Notes: generated from the letters alone by a model not told the origin. Shown: positions 25,823 to 34,365, counted from the stretch's first letter. The stretch is 64,000 nucleotides of DNA from CAYGDP01 sp964348665 (GCA_964348665.1 CAYGDP010000004.1:124001-188000), one strand, 5' to 3'. Numbers and translations: made by a program.

Positions 25823-26302
25823 TCAGAAATTCCGTGTCTGCTCGCCCTCCGCGTTGGTCATTTGCCAGCCGAGATCGGACTTTTTGAAGGTCAACCGAAA
25901 CCGGTCGCTGTATTGATCGTTCTGACCGCTCTTGTTGCCAATCAACCGCGCTGCAAATTTTGCCTCCGCTGTTGGGAAATCGTTTGCTGTCGGCGCGGTT
26001 GTCACCGTAATTGTCAAATCGCTGATGTCAATATTGACGCTATCGAACTGGCTGCGATATCCGATGAGAGCTTCGATCAACATCGTCTTGTTCAAGCCCA
26101 CGCGGTCGGCAAAATCCTGCGCGATGCAACCTTCCAATCCCAGCGCCATTTTTGCCCGGCCGCCACGTTCCACGGCTTCCTGCATTTTGGCGATAACTTT
26201 CCGCACACGTTTCTCTTCTGTCACGCCATACCGCGCCCAGAGCCACCAGCCGACAAGCAGCAAAGCAACGACTACGCCCAGCCATTTGAGTGTTTTTTTC
26301 AC
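25823..26302 (-). CDS. Membrane-anchored small protein, NTF2-like fold possible
   Basis: 159 residues with a single N-terminal transmembrane helix (about 5-24, LKWLGVVVALLLVGWWLW) and a soluble domain outside the membrane. The pattern of one long helix (EKRVRKVIAKMQEAV), then helices and four strands ending FRLTFKKSDLGWQMTNAEGE, looks like SnoaL/NTF2-like domains. No function can be assigned. Its stop is 56 bp before the next gene in the same direction. Confidence 0.65.
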   Translation of the reverse strand: MKKTLKWLGVVVALLLVGWWLWARYGVTEEKRVRKVIAKMQEAVERGGRAKMALGLEGCIAQDFADRVGLNKTMLIEALIGYRSQFDSVNIDISDLTITVTTAPTANDFPTAEAKFAARLIGNKSGQNDQYSDRFRLTFKKSDLGWQMTNAEGEQTRNF

Positions 26303-26349
26303 TGGTATCTATCGGTTTGGACAAAGCCTGCTACGAATAGTCACGCAAT

Positions 26350-27420
26350 TCATTTGGCGATTGGCACGGGCGAATCGATCGTGATCGGTTTGATTTCTTT
26401 TCCGCTTAAAAAATCGGTGGCACTCTGCAGGATCAGCGGAAGATAGAGCGCGGAAGTGTAATGCCCGAGTGGCGTCCAAAACTGGCGCGGCTGCCCGATG
26501 GCTTTGTAGAGGGAATCGGTGGCGGCGCGCGGAATGACTTCGTCCAATCTGGCATTGATCATCAGACACCGTTTTGCGTCGATGCGTGAGGCGAAATTGG
26601 TTGGTTCAACAGGCGCAATGATGCCAGTGAATTGTTCACGGCCGATGTTTTTTCTCTGCATCAACTCGCGAATCCGGCGGGTCTCGCGCGAGTTGCAAAA
26701 AACAACCTCGGTCAGGTCGCCACCGGCCAGGATCGGCACAACGCGGTCAAATTCACCGTCCACACCCGCCGCGAGCGATGTGATGATGCCGCCGAGACTT
26801 ACGCCAGTAATGCCAAGGAGGCGAGGATCGGTTTCTGACCGGGAAGCTAAAATCGATTTGGCGCGCCGTACATCCATGACGGACTGACGAAATCCATCGG
26901 TGATACGCTCCGGGTTGGTCTCCAGCATCTTGAGATGAGCTTTATCTTTAGGCCGCCGGTCGTTGTAATAAGCCACTGACATATAAAGGGCTGCCATTCC
27001 GTTCTCCGCAAATGTGCGACTCATCATCCGGGGAAATACGGCTCGTCCATCGAGAATATCGAGCACGACGACAGCCGGGATTTTTCCGGTGATGGTTTTG
27101 GGCAGTGATAATTCGCACGGGACGACATTGTTTTCGGGCCACTGACTCACGAACGGCGATGGGAATTTGAGTTGATAAAGCCGCACCTTGTCGTCTTCCC
27201 GGAGCAGTTGGATCGTGTACGAAAACTTCTGTGGGGGTGCATCAAAGCCTTTCAGCCATTCTGCCAGTTGGCCAGTTGCGCCTTTGTAATTGAGTGGGAG
27301 ATCAGTCGCTTCAAGTGATTGGATCGGGGTGGGCGGCTGGACGACTGGTTGCTGGCATGGCGCAGATCCGATAGTGGTAAAGAACGCCAGAATTGTCGTC
27401 AGCCAGCGTGAATGATTCAT
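26350..27420 (-). CDS. Secreted alpha/beta hydrolase
   Basis: 356 residues from ATG 27420, which gives a signal peptide (MNHSRWLTTILAFFTTIG, about 1-24); the frame is open for another 80 codons upstream without similarity or a better start. The nucleophile elbow GVSLGG (Ser about residue 215), a later Asp in ARLDEVIP and a His in LGHYTS make a plausible catalytic triad. The substrate is unknown; acetyl-xylan-esterase or dienelactone-hydrolase-like activity is possible. It diverges from the next gene. Confidence 0.75.
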   Translation of the reverse strand: MNHSRWLTTILAFFTTIGSAPCQQPVVQPPTPIQSLEATDLPLNYKGATGQLAEWLKGFDAPPQKFSYTIQLLREDDKVRLYQLKFPSPFVSQWPENNVVPCELSLPKTITGKIPAVVVLDILDGRAVFPRMMSRTFAENGMAALYMSVAYYNDRRPKDKAHLKMLETNPERITDGFRQSVMDVRRAKSILASRSETDPRLLGITGVSLGGIITSLAAGVDGEFDRVVPILAGGDLTEVVFCNSRETRRIRELMQRKNIGREQFTGIIAPVEPTNFASRIDAKRCLMINARLDEVIPRAATDSLYKAIGQPRQFWTPLGHYTSALYLPLILQSATDFLSGKEIKPITIDSPVPIAK

Positions 27421-27562
27421 TGCCCTGAACCTAACCGCTCTGGGCCGATTTGGCAAATTCGGAACTGCCCATGAATGATTGGGATTATTACACGTCGAAT
27501 AGCCAATGCAATTCGTCACCTTGACTTCGCGATGGGTGAGTCGTAAGCTCTTGTTGCGTCGC

Positions 27563-28519
27563 ATGAAAACCACTTTTCTCCTCGCGGTTACTCTTCTGGC
27601 AGTTTCCCCAGTTTTTTCCGAAGTCCGACTTTCCGTTGAAGAGCGAATCGCATCCCGCAAAGACAGTTCTTGGACACGCGGGGATGGAACCGCCGCATCT
27701 TCGCAACTCTACGATGGCGGGATCCATTTGGAAGCGGCGGCAAAAGTTCCCGGCGATCCCAGCATTGCGGTAGCCGCCTATCGCTGGAACGTGTCGCCGA
27801 CGGTAAAACGATTGCGCCTGACGATTTCGTACGAAACCAATTTGGCGGCCACAGCCAACCAGGGTGTCGCTGGTTCAGTCTGGGTGAGTGGATTGTCCAA
27901 GCCACTCGAAGGGACACCGGAGCGCGGTGTGTTGGGAGATATGTTTGTGCTCTCCTCGCAACACACCCAAGCGCAATTCGATATTCCGGCGATGCCGAGT
28001 GTTGCGGCGGGTTTTGTGGAGATTCATCTCGTTGCCAGCGCTGGGTTCTCGTTGGATATCGCCTGGCTGCGGCTGGAGACATTTGACGAAGGCGGTCGAT
28101 ACGTTGTTGGACAAGCGCCGGTGACGCAAGCCCCCGTAATCCAATTTCAACCCCATCAACTTTCCGCCAACAACTATTATTACGGCACTTGGTACCACTG
28201 CTGGCAGCCGAATTCTTACTCGGTAATTATCATCAATCAGCCACCCCCATCCACTACGGAAACTACTGTGCCGCCAAGCACAATTTCTTCGCGAACCAGC
28301 AGTCCAAGGACTCCCTATGAAGTGACGAAGGGACCTAAAAATAAATTTGAAGAAACCAAATTGCCGATTCAGCCTCTTCAACCCGTCCCTTTAACAGGCA
28401 GCGCCTTGGTGACGCCAGTGGCAACCGTGGTAGCGCCGTCCAGCGTCATTGTGAAGCCATTGGAAAGCAAGCCGATCAACGTCAAACCGATATCCGGTAA
28501 GAGAGGGTCAACGCCGTAA
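27563..28519 (+). CDS. Secreted protein of unknown function, Ser/Thr/Pro-rich tail
   Basis: 318 residues from ATG 27563 (an upstream ATG at 27506 lacks a signal peptide). A signal peptide (about 1-19) is followed by a beta-rich domain (about 20-190) and then a low-complexity Pro/Thr/Ser-rich C-terminal half. A short NNYYYGTWYHCW aromatic patch lies at about 205-216. I do not recognise the family. It is probably exported and may be surface-associated. It lies 41 bp before the M42 peptidase. Confidence 0.7.
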   Translation: MKTTFLLAVTLLAVSPVFSEVRLSVEERIASRKDSSWTRGDGTAASSQLYDGGIHLEAAAKVPGDPSIAVAAYRWNVSPTVKRLRLTISYETNLAATANQGVAGSVWVSGLSKPLEGTPERGVLGDMFVLSSQHTQAQFDIPAMPSVAAGFVEIHLVASAGFSLDIAWLRLETFDEGGRYVVGQAPVTQAPVIQFQPHQLSANNYYYGTWYHCWQPNSYSVIIINQPPPSTTETTVPPSTISSRTSSPRTPYEVTKGPKNKFEETKLPIQPLQPVPLTGSALVTPVATVVAPSSVIVKPLESKPINVKPISGKRGSTP

Positions 28520-28560
28520 ATCGCGTTGACGAGCCGGTATCCCTCGGTTAGCCTTGCTGC

Positions 28561-29631
28561 ATGGAAAAAAACTCCCTCGACTTCCTGCAACGACTCGTCA
28601 ACACACCCAGCCCCAGCGGGCACGAAGCACGCGGGCAACGCGTCTGGCTCGATTACGCCAAGCAATTCGCTGATGAAACTTTTACCGATGCCTACGGTAA
28701 TGCCGTTGCGGTGTTGAACAAGGGCGGGTCGCCGCGTGTCATGCTGGCGGGTCACGCCGATGAAATTGGGCTGACTGTTCATTACATCAACGACAATGGG
28801 TACATTTACATGCGGCGAATTGGCGGCGTGGATCCTGCCATCACCAAAGCGCAGCGGCTTACCATTCATACCGACAAAGGCCCCGTGCGCGGCGTCGTTG
28901 GAACCGTAGCCCCGCACCTTGCCTCCACGCAAGGCGACCCGAAACCGCCCAAGATCCATGAAATTTACGTGGACATCGGGGCAAAAAATAAAAAGGAAAC
29001 CCAGAAACTCGTTTCCATCGGCGATCCAATCACACTGGTGGACGAATTTGAAATTCTCCGAGGTGAAGTCGCCATTGCGCGTGGCTTCGACAATCGCATC
29101 GGCACGTTTTCGACGATCGAAGCACTGCGATTGCTCAAGGTCGGAAAAAAGAAAATCGCTGCTGAAATTTGCGCCGTCTCGAACATCCAGGAGGAAGTTG
29201 GCCTATTCGGGGCGCGCCAAATCGCCTACTCGCTCAAGCCCGATGTTTGCGTCTGCGTGGATGTCTGTCACGCCACGGATATTCCCGGTCTTAGCAAAGA
29301 GCAGTGTGGCGATGTGAAACTTGGCAAAGGACCATCACTGTGTCGCGGCGGAGCCAATCATCCGGAAGTTCACGCACGCCTGCGCGAGGTGGGCAAAAAA
29401 GGCCGCATACCTCTGCAGATAGAAGTCAGCGGCGGTTTCGGCGGCACAGACACCGACGTGATTTTCTGGACGCGTGGTGGCATCCCCAGTGCCTTGGTCA
29501 GCCTGCCCAATCGGTATATGCACAGTCCCGTCGAGATGATTCATCTGCGCGACCTCGAACAAATCGCCCAGCTTCTCGCCGCATTTTGCAGCTCGCTCAA
29601 AAAAGGGGAGCAATTTAAGACTAAAATATGA
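28561..29631 (+). CDS. M42-family metallo-aminopeptidase
   Basis: 356 residues. The M42/glutamyl aminopeptidase (FrvX-like) metal sites are visible: AGHADEIGLTV (first zinc His/Asp), FDNRIGTFSTIEAL (bridging Asp), NIQEEVGLFGARQ (catalytic Glu pair), CVDVCHATDIPG and the C-terminal RYMHSPVEMIHLRDL (last His). These enzymes form large tetrahedral complexes that trim peptides in the cytoplasm; some are annotated as endoglucanases by mistake. The stop overlaps the XdhC start (ATGA). Confidence 0.93.
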   Translation: MEKNSLDFLQRLVNTPSPSGHEARGQRVWLDYAKQFADETFTDAYGNAVAVLNKGGSPRVMLAGHADEIGLTVHYINDNGYIYMRRIGGVDPAITKAQRLTIHTDKGPVRGVVGTVAPHLASTQGDPKPPKIHEIYVDIGAKNKKETQKLVSIGDPITLVDEFEILRGEVAIARGFDNRIGTFSTIEALRLLKVGKKKIAAEICAVSNIQEEVGLFGARQIAYSLKPDVCVCVDVCHATDIPGLSKEQCGDVKLGKGPSLCRGGANHPEVHARLREVGKKGRIPLQIEVSGGFGGTDTDVIFWTRGGIPSALVSLPNRYMHSPVEMIHLRDLEQIAQLLAAFCSSLKKGEQFKTKI

Positions 29632-30620
29632 CCGATTTTTATCGTCAACTTTGCTGTTTGATTGATTCGGGAGAAGATTGCGCGCTGGCAATTGTCGTCT
29701 CGGCAAAAGGTTCGACTCCGCAGAGGGCAGGTGCCAAGGCGATTTTTACGGCCGATGGCCGCATTTTCGGCACACTGGGCGGTGGTTGCCTCGAAGCCGA
29801 ATCGCGACAGCGCGCGTTACGCGCCTTGCAGACGGGCGAGCGTCAGCTTTTCAAGCTCGTGCTTGACGACGATTTTGGCTGGGATGATGGTCTCATCTGC
29901 GGTGGCGCCGTGGAAATTTTCGTGGATCCTCGACCAACCCAAAATCTTGAAGCTTGGCGCGCGCTTTCGCTGCCCGTGACAGAGCGCCGGTGGCTGCGAG
30001 TGAATCTGGATTCGGGCATGACGATTCTGGATATTGTAGGCCGCGTGCCCTTGCTCGGCGAGGGATCGAGAGCAAATCCCCAGACGCCGCGCGGGGTCGC
30101 GCGGCCTATAAAGACGAATAGTGAATACATCGAGCCAATCTTCCCCAAGGAAAAACTCATTATCGCCGGCGCGGGACACATTGGCGCGGCGCTTTGCAAA
30201 CTCGCAGCATCGCTCTGCTTCGAAGTGACGGTGATTGATGATCGCGCGAGTTTTGCCAATCGAGAGCGATTGCCGGATGCGACGCGAATTATCGTGGACG
30301 ATCCCGCCAAGGCAATCGCGGCGCTCCAGATTGATGAAGAGACTTATGTTTCGATCGTCACGCGCGGTCATCGGAACGACGCGGTTGTTTTGCGCGAGGT
30401 GATTGGCAAACCCGCTGCGTATATTGGGATGATCGGCAGCAAACGAAAAGTGCGTGTCATCTTTGAAGAATTTCTGGAGCAAGGCGTCGCCACGGAAACG
30501 CAGCTTAAACGAGTCCATTCCCCGATGGGTATCCATATCGGGTCGGAGTCGGTCAATGAAATCGCCGTCAGCATCGCCGCCGAACTGATTCAGGTACGGG
30601 CACAGAGGAGGGAGGGGTAA
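29628..30620 (+). CDS. XdhC/CoxI-family molybdenum-hydroxylase maturation factor
   Basis: 330 residues. The N-terminal XdhC_CoxI domain carries AIVVSAKGSTPQRAGAK and GTLGGGCLEAE; the C-terminal Rossmann domain starts LIIAGAGHIGAALCKLA (about 183) with the conserved IGSKRK segment. XdhC binds molybdenum cofactor and helps its sulfuration and insertion into xanthine dehydrogenase-like enzymes. The linker (about 148-165) is encoded by a G/C palindrome (30086-30105) and may be a repeat insertion. MocA follows with a 1-bp overlap, a usual pairing. No target hydroxylase gene is in the window. Confidence 0.88.
   Translation: MTDFYRQLCCLIDSGEDCALAIVVSAKGSTPQRAGAKAIFTADGRIFGTLGGGCLEAESRQRALRALQTGERQLFKLVLDDDFGWDDGLICGGAVEIFVDPRPTQNLEAWRALSLPVTERRWLRVNLDSGMTILDIVGRVPLLGEGSRANPQTPRGVARPIKTNSEYIEPIFPKEKLIIAGAGHIGAALCKLAASLCFEVTVIDDRASFANRERLPDATRIIVDDPAKAIAALQIDEETYVSIVTRGHRNDAVVLREVIGKPAAYIGMIGSKRKVRVIFEEFLEQGVATETQLKRVHSPMGIHIGSESVNEIAVSIAAELIQVRAQRREG
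30086..30105. repeat. Perfect G/C palindrome inside the xdhC linker
   Basis: GCCGCGCG (30086-30093) pairs with CGCGCGGC (30098-30105) around a 4-base loop. It encodes part of the variable linker between the two XdhC domains and so is a candidate in-frame repeat insertion. Confidence 0.6.
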
Positions 30621-31327
30621 TGCCCATCGAAGGACTTGAATTTCTCTTCGGAGGCGCAATTGAAACAATTGCGGCGTTTGCAAAGGGAAAGGATGAGATG
30701 GAAACTAGAGCTTTTCGACGGGGTCAACCTAGACCTCTTTTTGTAACTCCTGCGGCTATTATCTTGGCCTCGGGCGCATCCACGCGTGTTGAGCAACCGA
30801 AACAGTTGTTGCCGTTTGATGGCCGTCCGATGCTTGCGGCAGTGATTCAACGATACCTTGGGGCTAAACTTAGTCGAATCCTTGTCGTCGTGGACTCAAG
30901 AGCAACGCCGGTGGCAAATCTGGCGCGGAATTTTCCGGTGCACACAGTCTTGAACGATTACGCGGACGATGGAATGTTTTCGTCGGTACAAGCAGGGTTG
31001 CGTGCGATGAAAGACGGGACGGATGTGTTCATCGGTCTTTGTGACCAACCGTTGCTCGCGTCTGAAACGATCAATCGTCTTTCTGCAGCGAGGCGGACAG
31101 GGAAGGGTATCATCATCCCGACGCACGGGGGGCGCGGCGGGCATCCGATTTTGATTTGCAAAAGATTCATCCCCGAAATACTCTCCATGCCGGTATCGCG
31201 AATGCTGAAGGATTTTGTCCGGGCGCACCCGCGCGAGGTATTCCGATTGGAAGTGGCTGACCGTGGCGTGGTGCAGGACATCGACGATTGGGCGACCTAT
31301 CAACGCGAAATCAAGAGAACCCTATGA
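30620..31327 (+). CDS. mocA: MocA/MobA-like nucleotidyltransferase
   Basis: 235 residues. The NTP-binding loop reads LASGASTRVEQPKQLLPFDGRPML; the usual RMG is RVE here, so the Gly that normally precedes the xPK Lys is Glu, which is unusual. Later ADDGMFSSVQAG and GLCDQPLL (metal-binding Asp) fit the MocA family, which makes molybdopterin cytosine dinucleotide. It has a roughly 45-residue N-terminal extension before the catalytic domain; a downstream start is possible but none is clearly better. Overlaps both neighbours (TAATG, ATGA). Confidence 0.8.
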   Translation: MPIEGLEFLFGGAIETIAAFAKGKDEMETRAFRRGQPRPLFVTPAAIILASGASTRVEQPKQLLPFDGRPMLAAVIQRYLGAKLSRILVVVDSRATPVANLARNFPVHTVLNDYADDGMFSSVQAGLRAMKDGTDVFIGLCDQPLLASETINRLSAARRTGKGIIIPTHGGRGGHPILICKRFIPEILSMPVSRMLKDFVRAHPREVFRLEVADRGVVQDIDDWATYQREIKRTL

Positions 31328-31836
31328 ACATATTTCGAAGTGTAATTCTTTGGTTGCATATTGTTGGCGCCGTAATGGCGATTGGCGGCGTGTTTTTTCT
31401 CCGCATCGTCTTGATGCCCATTGTCAAGCGCGATGGCTGCGAGCATGCGCCGGCCTTGAGCGACAAGGTGCGGGCGAAGTTCCGCAAGCTCATCTGGCAT
31501 TCCATCGCGACCCTGCTGGTGACCGGCGCGATCATGCTCGGATTCATGCTGCGAACGCCGACCGAAGAGGCAAAGGCGGATTTGCCTGTTGTCGGCAAGG
31601 TGGCTGTGGAGTTCAAAGGTTTGTCTGAATGGAAGCATCACTCGAAGCTCAATACTCATTTGTTGGAAGCTAAAATCCTGCTTGCCTTGGCGTTGTTTGG
31701 CATTGCCCTCTATCTGACATTGCCGGCGCAGCCGACGGACGAGTTGCGAGCCAAAGCGCCCAAGCTTCTGATGATCAATTTGGGGCTGGGGATGGTGATT
31801 TTGTTTTTGGTTGCGCTACGGCACGTCTACGAATAG
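31324..31836 (+). CDS. Small integral membrane protein, unknown function
   Basis: 170 residues from ATG 31324, overlapping the mocA stop. Four predicted transmembrane helices (about 5-28, 55-75, 110-130 and 145-165) carry a conserved-looking HIVGAV motif in the first and LNTHLLEAKILLALALF in the third. It resembles CopD/DUF2269-type membrane proteins that may bind haem or copper through the histidines. No firm assignment. Confidence 0.7.
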   Translation: MNIFRSVILWLHIVGAVMAIGGVFFLRIVLMPIVKRDGCEHAPALSDKVRAKFRKLIWHSIATLLVTGAIMLGFMLRTPTEEAKADLPVVGKVAVEFKGLSEWKHHSKLNTHLLEAKILLALALFGIALYLTLPAQPTDELRAKAPKLLMINLGLGMVILFLVALRHVYE

Positions 31837-31843
31837 GAGAACC

Positions 31844-32227
31844 ATGGTCAAAAAAATCCTTCACACTCGCATGCGGGTGAATGATATCGAAAAGACAGTG
31901 CGTTTTTACACGGACATCCTCGGTCTCGCGGAAGTTGCCCGTCATAAATCGCCACGAGGGTCGGAGTTGGTCTTTCTCGAAGCTCCCGAAAGCAAGGAGC
32001 AACTGGAGATTTGCTATTATCCCGCGAGCGGACCGGCACAATGTCCACCCGACCTCGTCCATGTGGCGTTCGAAGTGAAAGACATGGATCAATTTGCCAA
32101 GCACCTGAAAACCAAGGGACTGGCATTCACCGACGGCCCGACGCGTAGCAGCACCGGCAGTGTTTTTGCGTTCATTGACGCGCCGGAAGGCTATGAGGTC
32201 GAATTAATCCAGCGTAACAAGAAGTAA
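31844..32227 (+). CDS. gloA: Glyoxalase I-like (VOC family) protein
   Basis: 127 residues from ATG 31844, which has AGGAGA 3 nt upstream. Two beta-alpha-beta-beta-beta modules are present, with the four metal ligands expected of GloA: His7 (LHTRMRV), a Glu in ELVFLE, a His in DLVHVAFEV and a Glu in YEVELIQ. GloA isomerises the methylglyoxal-glutathione hemithioacetal; other VOC activities are possible since the substrate thiol is not known. It sits before pyruvate kinase, so a link to methylglyoxal produced in glycolysis is reasonable inference. Confidence 0.85.
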   Translation: MVKKILHTRMRVNDIEKTVRFYTDILGLAEVARHKSPRGSELVFLEAPESKEQLEICYYPASGPAQCPPDLVHVAFEVKDMDQFAKHLKTKGLAFTDGPTRSSTGSVFAFIDAPEGYEVELIQRNKK

Positions 32228-32258
32228 TTCTGGCCGGCTTGATAGATTCACGATTTTC

Positions 32259-33662
32259 ATGCGACGCACAAAAATCATCTGTACCATAGGTCCAGCAACG
32301 GAAACAGCGGAGACGCTGGAGAAACTGGTGCGGGCGGGAATGGACGTGGCGCGGCTGAACATGAGCCATGCTACGCATTCCTGGACGCGGGAAATTTTTC
32401 AGCGGCTTCGTACCGTGGCGGATCGCGCCGGCAAACCGTGTGCGATTATGATGGATACACAAGGTCCAGCCATTCGCACGGGCGACCTGCCGCTTCCACT
32501 GGAATTGAAACCGGGCGATGTTTTCGAGTTTACGGTCAAAGGAGCGCGAAGCGAGGAAGAAAAGTCGGTGGATGTCAATTATCCAAACCTGATCAACGAC
32601 ATCCAGGAAGGGGACGCCATTCTTGTGGATAACGGAGTCATACGCCTCAAGGTGCTCGAGAAACTCCATCGGCGAATCAAATGCGAAGTATTGACCGAAG
32701 GCGAGCTGGGTTCGCGCCGCCACATCAATTTACCCGGTGTGAAAGTCGGCATGCCATCCATCACCAGCAAAGACCGGCGCGATCTGGAGTTGGGAGTCGA
32801 ACTCGGCGTGGATTTCATCGCGCTTTCGTTCGTGCGTGAGCGGAAGGACATCGAGGAACTTCGAAAAATTCTTGGCGAACGCAAGTCCGACGCCAAAATC
32901 ATTGCCAAAATCGAAGACCAGCAAGCCGTCGAAAACCTTACCGACCTTGTGGAAGTCAGCGACGGCATCATGGTGGCCCGTGGCGATCTCGGAATCGAGT
33001 GTCCCTATGAAGAATTGCCTATTATTCAACGGCGCGCGGTTAAAGCCTGTCTGCATCGCGGGAAACCCGTCATTGTAGCGACGCACATGCTTGAATCCAT
33101 GATTGAGAACCCCATGCCGACACGTGCAGAGATTACCGATGTTGCCAATGCTGTGTTTGAACAAGCGGATGGTATTATGCTATCCGGTGAGACGACCGCA
33201 GGAAAATACCCATTGGAATGCGTTGAGGTAATGGATCGCATTGCCACTCGAATCGAGCGGAGTGGTGGCGCCGGATACGCGGCAGCGGCGGAATTACGGG
33301 ATGACCGCGAAAAAATGGTTCACTCCGCCGTAGTGATGGCCAGCCAACTTCGCGCCAAGGGAATCCTGGTTTTCACTCATCATGGAAACATGGCGCAAAT
33401 TACCTCCTGGCTTCGACCGGTACGGTCGTCCATTTTCGCCTTTACACATTCCGAGCGAGTCTGGCGCCAGCTTTGCCTCCTCTGGGGTGTCACTCCATTT
33501 CTTATCGAATTCAGTACCGACCCGGAAACCAACATTCGCCGCGCCGAAAAGCTGCTGCTCGATAGAAAACTTCTGGAGCAAGGCGACCAAATCGTTATCG
33601 TTTCCGATATTCGCGCCCGCGAGAAACTGGTCAACGCCGTCCAAATGCGGTTGGTGGAGTAG
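32259..33662 (+). CDS. pyk: Pyruvate kinase
   Basis: 467 residues. It opens RRTKIICTIGPATET and carries MSHATHSW, the MDTQGPAIRTGDL active-site segment, IIAKIEDQQAVENL (catalytic Lys), VARGDLGIECP and ATHMLESMIENPMPTRAE (the family signature), then SGETTAGKYPLE. It makes pyruvate and ATP from phosphoenolpyruvate and ADP. The C-terminal allosteric domain is present. It ends 112 bp before a sigma-54 promoter; no T-rich terminator is obvious at its end. Confidence 0.97.
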   Translation: MRRTKIICTIGPATETAETLEKLVRAGMDVARLNMSHATHSWTREIFQRLRTVADRAGKPCAIMMDTQGPAIRTGDLPLPLELKPGDVFEFTVKGARSEEEKSVDVNYPNLINDIQEGDAILVDNGVIRLKVLEKLHRRIKCEVLTEGELGSRRHINLPGVKVGMPSITSKDRRDLELGVELGVDFIALSFVRERKDIEELRKILGERKSDAKIIAKIEDQQAVENLTDLVEVSDGIMVARGDLGIECPYEELPIIQRRAVKACLHRGKPVIVATHMLESMIENPMPTRAEITDVANAVFEQADGIMLSGETTAGKYPLECVEVMDRIATRIERSGGAGYAAAAELRDDREKMVHSAVVMASQLRAKGILVFTHHGNMAQITSWLRPVRSSIFAFTHSERVWRQLCLLWGVTPFLIEFSTDPETNIRRAEKLLLDRKLLEQGDQIVIVSDIRAREKLVNAVQMRLVE

Positions 33663-33774
33663 GGGACGGGTTGCGGGAGTAATTTCTCTCGGTTCCGCGA
33701 CCAGTTTAGCGAAATTGAGAGCATTGGCTACTTGAATCTCTGCGATTGAAGCGTGACTGCTTGAAAAACCCCGC

Positions 33775-33790
33775 TGGCACGCGCCTTGCT
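33775..33790 (+). promoter_or_regulatory. Perfect sigma-54 (RpoN) promoter, -24/-12
   Basis: TGGCACG (33775-33781), four spacer bases and TTGCT (33786-33790) match the consensus TGGCACG-N4-TTGCW exactly, with GG and GC ten bases apart. The expected start of transcription is near 33801. Such promoters need an activator ATPase; I see no clear enhancer site upstream apart from an AATTTC...GAAATT dyad near the pyk end. It is the only match I noticed in an intergenic position in this window. Confidence 0.8.
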
Positions 33791-33805
33791 TCCTAAATTA
33801 GAACA

Positions 33806-33838
33806 GTGGCGGCTAGAGGGATACCGGGGGGCCGCCAC
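33806..33838 (+). other. 5' hairpin of the sigma-54 transcript
   Basis: GTGGCGGC (33806-33813) pairs perfectly with GCCGCCAC (33831-33838) around a 17-base loop, within a few bases of the predicted 5' end. It may stabilise the RNA or act as a regulatory leader. Confidence 0.55.
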
Positions 33839-33870
33839 GATGGAATGATAGTCCACTTGAGGGCGATGAA

Positions 33871-34008
33871 ATGCGAATGGAAACAAAGAGATCCGGGATT
33901 TTAGGGGCGCTCTTAGAAGGGCATTTCGTCCTCTTTTTATTGGGAATGACGCAGCTCGTTTTCGTGCGGGTTCGTCATTCAGAGACTCCGACTCGATGGA
34001 AACCATGA
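33871..34008 (+). CDS. Small hydrophobic protein A (45 aa), hypothetical
   Basis: ATG 33871 is preceded by GAGGG with 7 nt spacing. The 45-residue product has a hydrophobic stretch GHFVLFLLGMTQLVFVRV (about 17-34) flanked by basic residues, consistent with one transmembrane helix. Its stop overlaps the start of the next small frame (ATGA at 34005-34008), a sign of translational coupling. It lies between a perfect sigma-54 promoter and a strong terminator. No known family is recognised. The whole unit could instead be a non-coding RNA. Confidence 0.4.
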   Translation: MRMETKRSGILGALLEGHFVLFLLGMTQLVFVRVRHSETPTRWKP

Positions 34009-34127
34009 AAATCGCCAACCGACAGACTGGGATGTGGCTGGAATGCGGCATTTGGGGCGACTACGCAGTCATGATCTTGCTCTTGTGGGTGCTGTCGGCT
34101 GTCTTGCGGGTAACTGAAAAATTATAA
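34005..34127 (+). CDS. Small hydrophobic protein B (40 aa), hypothetical
   Basis: It begins at the ATG overlapping the stop of the previous small frame. 40 residues with a hydrophobic C-terminal helix YAVMILLLWVLSAVLRV (about 20-36) make it a candidate single-pass membrane protein. No ribosome site of its own is evident, which fits coupling. No known family is recognised. Confidence 0.4.
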   Translation: MKIANRQTGMWLECGIWGDYAVMILLLWVLSAVLRVTEKL

Positions 34128-34138
34128 TCGAGAGCGCC

Positions 34139-34258
34139 ATGAAAGAAACCAATCGTCTTACACAACTGCGTCTTCAACCGATCAATTGGGTCGCGCTAGT
34201 GAAATGGCGCCCAACCGGATGCCGCGTGCGACTGGCATCTCGGCGATTGCCTAAATAA
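34139..34258 (+). CDS. Small basic protein C (39 aa), hypothetical
   Basis: 39 residues rich in Arg and Lys (MKETNRLTQLRLQPINW...), starting 12 bp after the previous stop with only a weak GAG upstream. It ends 22 bp before the terminator stem. It is the least certain of the three small frames. Confidence 0.3.
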   Translation: MKETNRLTQLRLQPINWVALVKWRPTGCRVRLASRRLPK

Positions 34259-34280
34259 ACGCGTTCCTTCAAAAGGCTGT

Positions 34281-34327
34281 GCGATGGCGGGTTTCCCTCC
34301 TGTTACCCGCCATCGCGCTGCTTTTTT
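34281..34327 (+). terminator. Strong Rho-independent terminator
   Basis: GCGATGGCGGGT (34281-34292) pairs perfectly over 12 bp with ACCCGCCATCGC (34305-34316) around a 12-base loop, followed five bases later by T6 (34322-34327). With the promoter at 33775 it defines a transcript of about 530 nt. Confidence 0.85.
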
Positions 34328-34365
34328 GACTTCAAATCATCGCCCCGTCCGTGTAGCATTTTTTC

